Of a stretch of DNA of 47,692 nucleotides, positions 8,601 to 14,884 are shown in pieces. The notes under the pieces are model-generated. The model was given only the letters and a program-made list of their open reading frames with translations, was not told the origin of the DNA and did no database searches. Position 1 is the first letter of the stretch, and each line of letters begins with the position of its first letter. The DNA lies in assembly GCA_964630765.1 (NCBI GenBank), contig CAZVXE010000004.1, positions 1-47,692 on the forward strand, in the 5' to 3' direction. The position numbers and the translations under genes are program-made. This stretch comes from Methanofastidiosum sp964630765 (GTDB lineage Archaea; Methanobacteriota_B; Thermococci; Methanofastidiosales; Methanofastidiosaceae).

Positions 8601-9321
8601 ATCCCTCAACTGAAAAAGAAACTATTCCGTTCTCAATATTATATCTGCATCCAACTTCTGCTTTCTCTCCATTAATAATCTGGTAAACGTAGGGGGATTT
8701 TTCTCTAAGTATTCCAATAGGTGTTTTAATCATTAAGTCTCCGTTCTTATCAATCTCTAGGCCATTCTGCCCCTCGTATCTAAAGGATATTATTTTTGGA
8801 TCATCTTCGACTAGAAAATTGTATTTGATGCTATTTCCAGACCCAATAAATTCCAGATCTATATTTGGATAAATATCCTCGTAAAGAATACGGGAGTAAG
8901 TAGGAACATTGGAATGCCACTTCTCGGGATCGTTGCCACTAAAATAATTGAAAAAAGCCTCTCTTTTGCCCAAGCCACTTATTTCTTCAACGGAGGAATC
9001 AATAAAATGTTGTTTCAACGAATAGGATTTTGTTTCATTTCCCTCCGAATATATGAATTGATATGTAATTGTATCCCTTTCAAAATAAGCCCTGAATCCA
9101 TTACTTTGGACATAAAACTCAACATCTTTTCCATTATTCAATTGTCCTTGATTCTCGACAAAATAAAGTTGAGCATTTTGATAAAGCTCAAGCCCGATAT
9201 TATTTGGCGGATCTTCGATATCTAGAGATAAAGCCGAAACTTGGAAATTAGGCGGAATTAATGATAGCAAAATAGCAGTTACAATTATTGGCACGACAAT
9301 AATTTTTGACATCGATAGCAT
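5641..9321 (-). CDS. Large secreted SBBP beta-propeller / Ig-like surface protein
   Basis: About 1226 residues from ATG 9321 (TTG 9327 and ATG 9312 are alternatives). A signal peptide (about 1-32) is followed by the N-terminal domain typical of SBBP proteins (NQGQLN, about 50-240), then a run of some eight beta-propeller SBBP repeats (about 250-690) marked by LYSTYIGG, GIIYVTG and FPTTxxxYD. Two copies of an Ig-like module (NPCSISVxYY, IRIKAND) flank cadherin/VCBS-type repeats (DDTATVFEDS, GTDSFTYTITDGN). The end is a helical hairpin without a membrane anchor. Probably a cell-surface adhesin or spike. It is the biggest gene of the element and is driven by promoter block B. Confidence 0.85.
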   Translation of the reverse strand: MLSMSKIIVVPIIVTAILLSLIPPNFQVSALSLDIEDPPNNIGLELYQNAQLYFVENQGQLNNGKDVEFYVQSNGFRAYFERDTITYQFIYSEGNETKSYSLKQHFIDSSVEEISGLGKREAFFNYFSGNDPEKWHSNVPTYSRILYEDIYPNIDLEFIGSGNSIKYNFLVEDDPKIISFRYEGQNGLEIDKNGDLMIKTPIGILREKSPYVYQIINGEKAEVGCRYNIENGIVSFSVEGYNQNYPLVIDPLIEWSTYLGGSNWDVGYGIAVENGFVYVTGDTRSSDFPTTAGAFDRNYDDALDIFVTKLNSDGSNIVYSTYINSTLSRNDHSESIDVENGCAYITGWTYSDYGLNNGFPTTSGAFCTSHKGRGADAYVTKLSQDGTSILYSTFIGGLDGDDNGDDYSYDIKVRNGIAYITGWTWARDFPVTRFSYDESFTGYTDSFISVINPQGAGSSDLLYSTYLGDTGQDSAWTIDVENGIIYVGGYTDSTNFPTTVGSYDRTHNSGRYDSFLIKLNPAGGQQNDLLYSTFIGGDGSDPLYDLSVDNGIIYVTGGTYSTNFPTTPDSYDNSVNGGWDLFVTKLNPQGNGNLDLLYSTYIGGSNNEIGNGIRYVDDSIIVSGYTMSSNFPTTPDAFDRTLDGTDDVFLVRLSSSGTVSYSSILGGGLPDGDLDMATEDNYIYLIGSTDSNNFPVTSGAYDTSYNGGTDAFILKTNIVSGWNEKPSVAENLDETGTKSGNIVIPYTLTDSESNPCSISVEYYYNGSWHTATEGAGSDGTSGLSSSSSGVSHSFVWSSTTDIGHIYSENIKIRIKANDRALDSEWEETGSFTVNNNSAPLISDISNQVTNEDTSIGPISFTVSDAETPANSLQVSASSSNQALVPDSNIVLGGSDENRSITITPLADQNGATTITVTVSDGISSSYDSFTLTVNSLNDGPIATDDTATVFEDSIDNEIDALSNDSDPENDELTIISASDPLNGTVTIVNSGKLIYYSPDPDFAGTDSFTYTITDGNNGEANATVTVNVTNINDGPRVIEKFDENGVKARDIPIQYALIDSDSNPCSISVQYYELGIWKNATLGQGGDETIDLSSSPDGVDHVFVWDSREDIKYKHYSIVKLRIKANDGTVDSPWTETDYFIVKNNPIDIGQIFNNLVVYRLNKVNELMIMINGLYPEGFPSDIQQKLIIAQQHIDNANLTESPVKSAYELMEAIKILEGIIEEISD

Positions 9322-9364
9322 CGCCAATTATTTATTAATTCTTATCAGTCAATTATACTTTGTA

Positions 9365-9414
9365 TTTTCCCCATATATAAGAATATGGAAAAAAATAGGG
9401 AAAATAGGGAAAAT
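9365..9414 (-). promoter_or_regulatory. Element promoter block, copy B
   Basis: Read on the minus strand this is TTTTCCCTA twice, a T-run, then CCATATTCTTATATATGGGG (9369-9388) and GGGAAAA. It matches copy A at all but a few positions. Its TATA-like core is about 50 bases before ATG 9321 of the surface-protein gene, so a short leader is expected. Confidence 0.7.
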
Positions 9415-9438
9415 TATTTCTTTTCCATTTCAACATGT

Positions 9439-9456
9439 GGCTTTAAAAATAAGGCC
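9439..9456. promoter_or_regulatory. GGCC-type near-palindrome, second copy
   Basis: GGCTTTAAAAATAAGGCC has the same length and arm pattern as GGCCCTAAAATTAAGGCC at 2722-2739. It lies between the surface-protein promoter block and the convergent end of the preceding minus-strand gene. It may be an operator for the same regulator. Confidence 0.4.
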
Positions 9457-9533
9457 AAAATTTGATTATGAGGGGCCTAGTTGCCCATAATTTCCTTACC
9501 CAATATTCAATAATAGCGTTTTATTGTCATTGA

Positions 9534-9917
9534 CTATTTTATGTAGACTTCCTTCATGACCTCAATCTGATACTTGAGGCGGCCTATCTCTGCATTCAAT
9601 GAATCAATCTCTCCGTTAAGATGCAATATCGTCCCTTCTTTTGAAATGACTAGGTTATTTAGCCTTAAATTTTCCTCTGAAAGATTTTTATTATAGTTTC
9701 TTAAGGCCTCAGCTTCCATGTCAGTCATTGAACATCCACCTATATGCGGCGGATTTGTTTCGGATTGTGATTGTACTGAACTTTGAGTTGGTGTTTCATT
9801 ATTTGGAATTGGACTTGCTATAGCATGACCTACCACTAGGCCTATGACAAAACCTATGGCAACTAAAACCATCGCTATCTTGGTCAAATCATTTATTACT
9901 CCCATAATAGCGCCCAT
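9534..9917 (-). CDS. Small membrane protein with coiled coil
   Basis: 127 residues. ATG 9917 is chosen because AGGAGG at 9923-9928 lies about 5 bases upstream. A hydrophobic segment (about 13-36, rich in Gly and Val) is followed by a low-complexity linker (PTQSSVQSQSE) and a C-terminal coiled coil (about 70-125, heptads of Leu/Ile/Asn/Glu). It may oligomerise at the membrane, possibly as a stalk or scaffold for the surface protein transcribed in the same direction. It has its own copy of the element promoter (block C). Confidence 0.65.
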   Translation of the reverse strand: MGAIMGVINDLTKIAMVLVAIGFVIGLVVGHAIASPIPNNETPTQSSVQSQSETNPPHIGGCSMTDMEAEALRNYNKNLSEENLRLNNLVISKEGTILHLNGEIDSLNAEIGRLKYQIEVMKEVYIK

Positions 9918-9952
9918 TAGAAAACCTCCTAATACTCAGTCCACATTATTAC

Positions 9953-10002
9953 ATTTTCCATATATTTAAGGATATGGAAAATAAAATGGAAAATAGGGAA
10001 AG
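9953..10002 (-). promoter_or_regulatory. Element promoter block, copy C
   Basis: On the minus strand: TTTCCCTA, a diverged second repeat (TTTTCCATT), then the 20-bp palindrome CCATATCCTTAAATATATGG (9958-9977), followed by AAAATG. Spacing from the first repeat to CCATAT is exactly that of copies A and B (31 bases). It lies 36 bases before ATG 9917 with a strong ribosome site between them. Confidence 0.7.
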
Positions 10003-10017
10003 ACTAGTTCATACAAT

Positions 10018-10716
10018 TCAATCTATATAATAAAAATTTTTATTATTAAAAATATATGTGCCAAAAGTTATATTATTAAATCTGTTTAGGTGTCTGCCCC
10101 AGTGGGCAATCTCCTTTCTGATAGCAGGAATATCTCCTTTTAGTCTTTTGATTTGATTGCTCAAATCTAGATTTTTTTTGTAATAGTAATTATCAATTTT
10201 AGATTTGCCTTTAAAATCTAAATCATTCTGGAGTGCATATTCAATATACTCAAAATACTGGACTATGCCCAGGATAATCGCTGAACTTCTGCCTGGCCCT
10301 ATGCCTTCAATCCCGTTAAGCCGGGCATAAATATCACGCGGTATTGTCCACCTTTTTAGAAAATTGCTATATCTTACAGAAAAATCTTTTAGGTCTAGGA
10401 AGCCGTAATACTTTAAGGACTCTATTGTCCCCCTGCCTACACCTTCAAAGGATCTTAATTGTGAAACATTCCACTGCCCAAAAAGACAGGTTCTTTTTTC
10501 ATTATACATTTCCCATCCCAGCTTATCAATATCCGCTTCTATCTTTGAGATAGTTTTCTTGATGCGTTTTAGTTTGTCTTTTGAATCATTGTACTTTCTA
10601 AGATATTCGATCTTCTCAGTATATTCTGGGGTGCTGGTGTATCTACTATGAACAAATACTAGGACTATGAAAAATACTACAGGGATTATCGCTAAATAAG
10701 GAATATATTCTTCCAT
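10018..10716 (-). CDS. Membrane-anchored helix-hairpin-helix protein, copy 2
   Basis: 232 residues, paralog of the 4945 gene with an ungapped full-length alignment (shared RYTSTPEY-like region at 25-32, NEKR at 72, QWN at 81, IEGIG at 136). One membrane segment (about 7-22) is followed by a basic stretch, predicting a cytoplasmic body. HhH elements are GVGRGTIESLKYYGF (about 92) and IEGIGPGRSSAI (136). Conservation is concentrated in the HhH region and the coil after the anchor, the N-terminal segment itself differs. It is divergent from the HNH gene with a TATA-like TTATAAAC at about 10750. Confidence 0.7.
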   Translation of the reverse strand: MEEYIPYLAIIPVVFFIVLVFVHSRYTSTPEYTEKIEYLRKYNDSKDKLKRIKKTISKIEADIDKLGWEMYNEKRTCLFGQWNVSQLRSFEGVGRGTIESLKYYGFLDLKDFSVRYSNFLKRWTIPRDIYARLNGIEGIGPGRSSAIILGIVQYFEYIEYALQNDLDFKGKSKIDNYYYKKNLDLSNQIKRLKGDIPAIRKEIAHWGRHLNRFNNITFGTYIFNNKNFYYID

Positions 10717-10827
10717 TGTTTAATTATTCGGCATTTTAGTTTATAATAGTTCTGACTTTAGCCCATATCTAGCCAAATAGGCCCCACTTAGATAGCAATA
10801 TAAAGTAAAAATTTTCATATTTAACGA

Positions 10828-11793
10828 ATGAGAATTATAGGCATAATCTTTTCTGCATTTAATCTGTATCTAGCAACCCTAATTAGCGCATACTGCCAAA
10901 CAAGCGAATCGGGCAATGGCGAAAGCTCTATAGGCGGCCTAATATTTTTAGTATTAATAATTTATATTATTTACAAGGCAAAAGCTGTTTCATTACCTTC
11001 CAGATCTAAAAAAAGAAAAAAAGCTGAAAATTCGGGGCACCTGCTCCAGATGAATTCAATTTTTAACTCTTCATTTAATGCTTTTAATGCTTATCCCAAT
11101 AATACTCCAACTCTTGAGAATAAGTATATATCAAAATACAACGCAAAAGGAAATTACAACAGTATTCGATCTGACAATGGCTACCCGGTCAACTGGCAGC
11201 AATTAAGGCAGGAGGTTTTAGAGAGGGATGGGTATATATGCAGGAATTGTGGCGCTAGAGACAGCCTGTGCGCCCACCATATAGTTCCAAAAAGCAAGGG
11301 CGGAGGCCATCATCTTGACAATCTGGCCACTTTATGTTTCAACTGCCACGTTAAAGTACACCCGCATATGGAAAACATGATCAAATCAAAATCATACTAC
11401 TCCTCAGACAAAGAGAGGGAGATATATGAGAAAGACAATATAGCCTCGCCTGTTTTTAATGCTAATCATAATGTAAACTTTTGCAAAGAATGTGGCGCTA
11501 AACTGCACCAAATCGATACTAAAGATCTTAATGATAGAACTCTAAAAATATTAAAATGTGAATTCTGTGGCGCTATTCATAAAAAAAGTTTTCTAAAAAA
11601 GAGTCAATATAAATCAAAATACCAAGAAGCTTCTAAAATGAACTATGATGTTGCAGATCCTACTTATTGCAGAAACTGTGGAAATGAATTATATTTGTCT
11701 GATACGGAGAAATTTGGAGATTTGATGATAAAAAGCTTTGAATGCCCTGCATGCAAATCAATATATAAAAAAAGATATCGGAAAAAAACATAA
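10828..11793 (+). CDS. Membrane-anchored HNH nuclease-like protein with two zinc ribbons
   Basis: 321 residues. Two hydrophobic segments (3-22 and 36-50) are followed by RSKKRKK, which predicts a cytoplasmic body. The HNH domain spans about 125-178: C138 and C141, then AHHIVP (H150-H151), N165, C170, C173 and H174, the full set expected for an HNH endonuclease. Two zinc ribbons follow: CKECG (219-222)/CEFC (244-247) and CRNC (281-284)/CPAC (306-309). HNH proteins are common in mobile elements, but a membrane anchor is unusual. Leaderless start, TATA-like TATAAAG about 25 bases upstream. It could cut incoming DNA or process the element's own DNA at the membrane. Confidence 0.8.
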   Translation: MRIIGIIFSAFNLYLATLISAYCQTSESGNGESSIGGLIFLVLIIYIIYKAKAVSLPSRSKKRKKAENSGHLLQMNSIFNSSFNAFNAYPNNTPTLENKYISKYNAKGNYNSIRSDNGYPVNWQQLRQEVLERDGYICRNCGARDSLCAHHIVPKSKGGGHHLDNLATLCFNCHVKVHPHMENMIKSKSYYSSDKEREIYEKDNIASPVFNANHNVNFCKECGAKLHQIDTKDLNDRTLKILKCEFCGAIHKKSFLKKSQYKSKYQEASKMNYDVADPTYCRNCGNELYLSDTEKFGDLMIKSFECPACKSIYKKRYRKKT

Positions 11794-11812
11794 ATAGGGA
11801 AAATAGGGAAAG
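11759..11812 (-). promoter_or_regulatory. Degenerate promoter block, copy D
   Basis: AAATAGGGAAAATAGGGAAA (11792-11811), the minus-strand TTTTCCCTA pair, follows CAATATATAA and GATATCGG inside the end of the HNH gene. This matches the layout of copies B and C but with a decayed palindrome. No minus-strand gene begins downstream, so it may be a relic or an antisense promoter against the HNH gene. Confidence 0.3.
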
Positions 11813-12065
11813 ATTTCTCTTTTCCATTTTTTTATTTGGCCCTAAAATCCATCACCTTCAAATTTGGCCTTAAGAATTAGTTCTCGTTCTGCAAGTATAA
11901 TTAACATTCAAAAATATTCTTTTTGCAGTAATTATTAGTTTGGCCTTGGTCTTAAAATTACAATAATTTGAAAATCCAAAATAGATCTATTTTCTAATTC
12001 TCCATCCTTCCCTCTAAAACAATATAGTCAACGGGGCAAGCTTATTGATACTTGCCGGTGTTAAA
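11794..12065. other. Regulatory or origin-like spacer before the helicase gene
   Basis: About 270 bases with three GGCC-type half sites (11838, 11876, 11942) and a perfect 16-bp palindrome AAAATAGATCTATTTT at 11978-11993. There is no ORF. Its position upstream of the replication gene makes operator or origin function plausible. A half-similar inverted pair AATAGATT/AATCTATT occurs near the right end at about 15960-16000. Confidence 0.4.
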
Positions 12066-14372
12066 ATGACTGATGAAGATCCTAAAAAAGAGCCTGATTC
12101 TGATTTTCTTATAGAAATACTTTCTGATATTGAGGAGTTTATTGGAGATGATGGAAGATCATATGGGCCTTACAGCGAAGGCCAGATAGTTAACGTCCCA
12201 AAATCTTCTGCCAAGGCCTTTGACATACTGCTCAAGAACGGTTTTGTGAGGACATATGATGAGGTACCTGAGCGGGTATGGATCAATCCTCTCTTTGACC
12301 AGGCCATAAAGTATTTTTATCTAGGCCTAAATATAATCCCCCTTAGAGAAAAGGGCAAGATATCAATTATCCCCTGGAGAAGGTACCAGATTGAGAAGGT
12401 AGATATAGGGGATATAGACAGGTGGTGGAGCCAGTGGCCCAATGCAAACATCGGTATTGTCACAGGTTCAATCAACAGGCTCTTGGTGTTGGATATTGAC
12501 GGGGAAGAGGGGCGCCAATCACTAAAGATTGCTTCTAAAGATGCACCGATAAACACCCCAGTTGCAAGATCTAGCCGTGGCAAGCATTATTACTTTAGGG
12601 CCAATAGGATCTTTCGCACATGCGCTGGCATTCTTCCAGGCGTTGATGTAAGATGTGAGGGGGGGATTATTGTTGCGCCTCCGAGCATCCATCCTTCTGG
12701 CAAGGTCTACGAGTGGGAAAAGTCAATCTTTGATTTCGGTCATGATTTAGAGGACACGCCTACTTGGCTATCCGAGATACTTTCTGAGAAGGAGGGTAAA
12801 GATAAGGCCAAAGAAGCAACAATACCACTTGGAAAAAGGAATTCTGAGCTCACAAGGATATCCGGAGTTTTGAGGAACAGGGGGCTTTCGCCAGAGGCTG
12901 TAAGGGACACTATATCAAGGATCAATCAAATACAGTGCGAGGAGCCTCTCGACCAGGGGGAAGTGGACAGGATAACGACAGACTTCCCAAAGAACACTTT
13001 TGCCATGACCGACCTTGGCAATTCTGAAAGGTTAATCTACCACTACGGGGATGTAATAAGGTATTGCCACCTCTGGAAGAAGTGGATAGTCTGGGATGGA
13101 AAAAGGTGGCTAAAGGATGACAGCGGCGCCATATACAGGCTTGCCAAGGACACTGTGCGGAGCATAAACGCAGAAGCTGCCATAGAGCAGGATTATTCCA
13201 AGAAGGGAGAGCTCTCAAAGTGGGCTTTTCTCTCAGAAAGCTCCTACAGAATTGAAGCGCTTGTTAAGCTTTCAACAAATGAGCTCCCAATATCCCCAGA
13301 TGATCTTGACAAGGACGTGTGGTTTCTAAACGTTGAAAACGGCATAATAGATCTTAGGACAGGAGAGTTCTCTGAAGATCACCTGAAGGAGAAGTTCATC
13401 ACAAAGCTTGCCAATGTCAAATATGATCCGGATGCGAAGTGTCCCCTGTGGGAGAATTTCCTCCATGAGATCTTTGAGGGAAACGAGGAGCTAATAGATT
13501 ACATACAGAAGGCCATTGGGTACAGCATGACTTCCGATGATCGTGAGCAGGTACTTTTCTTTCTCCACGGCCTGGGCCAGAATGGGAAGACTACTTTTCT
13601 AAACATTATCATGGCATTGCTTGGAGAGTATGCAAAGGATGCTGATCCCTCCACCTTCATGGACAAAAAGTTTGACGGAGGCCCTAAAAATGATGTTGCA
13701 AGGCTAAAGGGGGCCAGGTTTGTAAGATCATCGGAGATTGCAGAAGGCAAATACCTGGATGAAGACTTCATAAAGAGGGTCACAGGGCACGAAGGCCTTA
13801 CCGCCAGATTTCTATACGGGGAGATATTCGACTTTGCCCCGAAGTTTAAGCTCTGGATGATCTCAAACAACAAGCCTACGATTAGAGGCAGCGACTTTGC
13901 CATATGGCGTAGGCTCATGACCATCCCCTTCAACTATCGTGTACCAAATGAGAAGAGGGACAAAACCTTGGAAGCAAAGCTTGATGGTGAGCTTCCTGGC
14001 ATCCTGAACTGGGTCATAAAAGGATGCATGAAGTGGCTCTCGGAAGGGTTGAATCCCCCCGAGATCGTTGTCCTTGCAAACACCGAATACAAGGATGAGA
14101 TGGACCCGTTGAAAGACTTTCTTGATGATGTATGCAATATCGGTGTGGTAAATAAGATCCCAGCGGGAGAGCTTTATGCAGCATATAGGACTTATTGCTA
14201 CTGCATGAGGACTGAATCCATATCCCAGCAGTCATTTGGCAGGAGATTGTCACAGCTTGGCCTCAAAAAATCAAGGGAGTTTGACGGAAGATACTGGGAA
14301 GGCATAGAGATCAATAAGTCTAGATTTGAGCTTTTGCAGAAGAGCTACAAGGGTGATTACCCTGCTAACTAG
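12066..14372 (+). CDS. Primase-polymerase / D5-type SF3 helicase with GINS-B-like N-terminus
   Basis: Replication protein of the element, 768 residues from ATG 12066 (GGTG ribosome site; a TTG 21 bases earlier is open too). Residues about 15-65 (IEEFIGDDGRSYGPYSEG) fit the pattern of the archaeal GINS B domain. Residues 80-240 are a primase-polymerase fold with LDIDG (Asp143, Asp145). D5_N-type helical region about 300-440, then SF3 helicase with Walker A GLGQNGKTT (about 502-510), a Walker B region, and sensor SNNKP. The C-terminus looks like a winged helix. This is the P4/D5 phage-plasmid primase layout. The gene is GC-richer than its neighbours. Confidence 0.9.
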   Translation: MTDEDPKKEPDSDFLIEILSDIEEFIGDDGRSYGPYSEGQIVNVPKSSAKAFDILLKNGFVRTYDEVPERVWINPLFDQAIKYFYLGLNIIPLREKGKISIIPWRRYQIEKVDIGDIDRWWSQWPNANIGIVTGSINRLLVLDIDGEEGRQSLKIASKDAPINTPVARSSRGKHYYFRANRIFRTCAGILPGVDVRCEGGIIVAPPSIHPSGKVYEWEKSIFDFGHDLEDTPTWLSEILSEKEGKDKAKEATIPLGKRNSELTRISGVLRNRGLSPEAVRDTISRINQIQCEEPLDQGEVDRITTDFPKNTFAMTDLGNSERLIYHYGDVIRYCHLWKKWIVWDGKRWLKDDSGAIYRLAKDTVRSINAEAAIEQDYSKKGELSKWAFLSESSYRIEALVKLSTNELPISPDDLDKDVWFLNVENGIIDLRTGEFSEDHLKEKFITKLANVKYDPDAKCPLWENFLHEIFEGNEELIDYIQKAIGYSMTSDDREQVLFFLHGLGQNGKTTFLNIIMALLGEYAKDADPSTFMDKKFDGGPKNDVARLKGARFVRSSEIAEGKYLDEDFIKRVTGHEGLTARFLYGEIFDFAPKFKLWMISNNKPTIRGSDFAIWRRLMTIPFNYRVPNEKRDKTLEAKLDGELPGILNWVIKGCMKWLSEGLNPPEIVVLANTEYKDEMDPLKDFLDDVCNIGVVNKIPAGELYAAYRTYCYCMRTESISQQSFGRRLSQLGLKKSREFDGRYWEGIEINKSRFELLQKSYKGDYPAN

Positions 14373-14377
14373 ATCTT

Positions 14378-14480
14378 ATGACGCTATGACGGTTATGACG
14401 CTTTTTTCTATTAAAACTTATAGTAGGAAAATTTACTTTAAAAGTTTTGTAAATTGGCATAAAACCGTCATAAGCGTCAT
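14378..14480. repeat. ATGACG iteron-like array with inverted partners
   Basis: Three direct copies of ATGACG at 14378, 14386 and 14395, then two inverted copies (CGTCAT) at 14466 and 14475, separated by an AT-rich 65-base core. Spacing is 8-9 bases within each set. The last copy overlaps ATG 14479. It lies just behind the helicase gene, so origin iterons or an operator are the obvious candidates. Confidence 0.6.
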
Positions 14481-14843
14481 GGAAGAGGAGAAGGTGGGAA
14501 AATAGCAAGGAATCTCATCGAGTACAGGGCGTATGTAGGGGATGAGGAGCTGCCATGCGTGAGATTAATCTACGGATACACGCTCATGGAGGCAGGCGAA
14601 GGTGAGGTAATAGAAAACATTGTGGGCGAGAAAGGGAGGTATGCAATCTTAGAATACGGGGAAGATCCATACTGGAACTATGAGTTCGTGCTATATGTAT
14701 CTGACAGCCTCTCAATCTTAAGGCCAATATTTGATCTGCTCTGCATTGAGTGCGATAAGGACCTAACTGCATCCTCCATACATTCAACTTTCATAGTGCA
14801 GTGGCTCTGGAAGGGCAAAACGATTGATACAGATCAAACTTGA
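14479..14843 (+). pseudogene. Frameshifted small ORF (or -1 frameshift product)
   Basis: ATG 14479 reads MEEEKVGK and meets TAG at 14503. The -1 frame then continues from ATA 14502 without a stop to 14843 (IARNLIEYRAYVGDEELP and onward), and that frame has no ATG before residue 30. The junction GGGAAAATAG is a slippery-type heptamer followed by a stop. Joined, the product would have about 121 residues, acidic, with no family I recognise. GTG 14559 could alternatively start a 94-residue protein. One missing A in the A-run, by mutation or assembly error, would also explain it. Confidence 0.5.
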
Positions 14844-14884
14844 AGGTAAATGTTCTCTAATAATTATATAGATAAATGAAAGAA

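Noticed and set aside
8914..9225. Plus-strand 103-codon frame opposite the surface-protein gene
   Set aside because: It is antisense to a well-supported signal/SBBP N-terminal region and has no ribosome site or family.
13499..13933. Minus-strand 144-codon frame opposite the helicase gene
   Set aside because: It is antisense to the Walker A to sensor region of a clear SF3 helicase; the long frame follows from the codon bias of the GC-richer gene.
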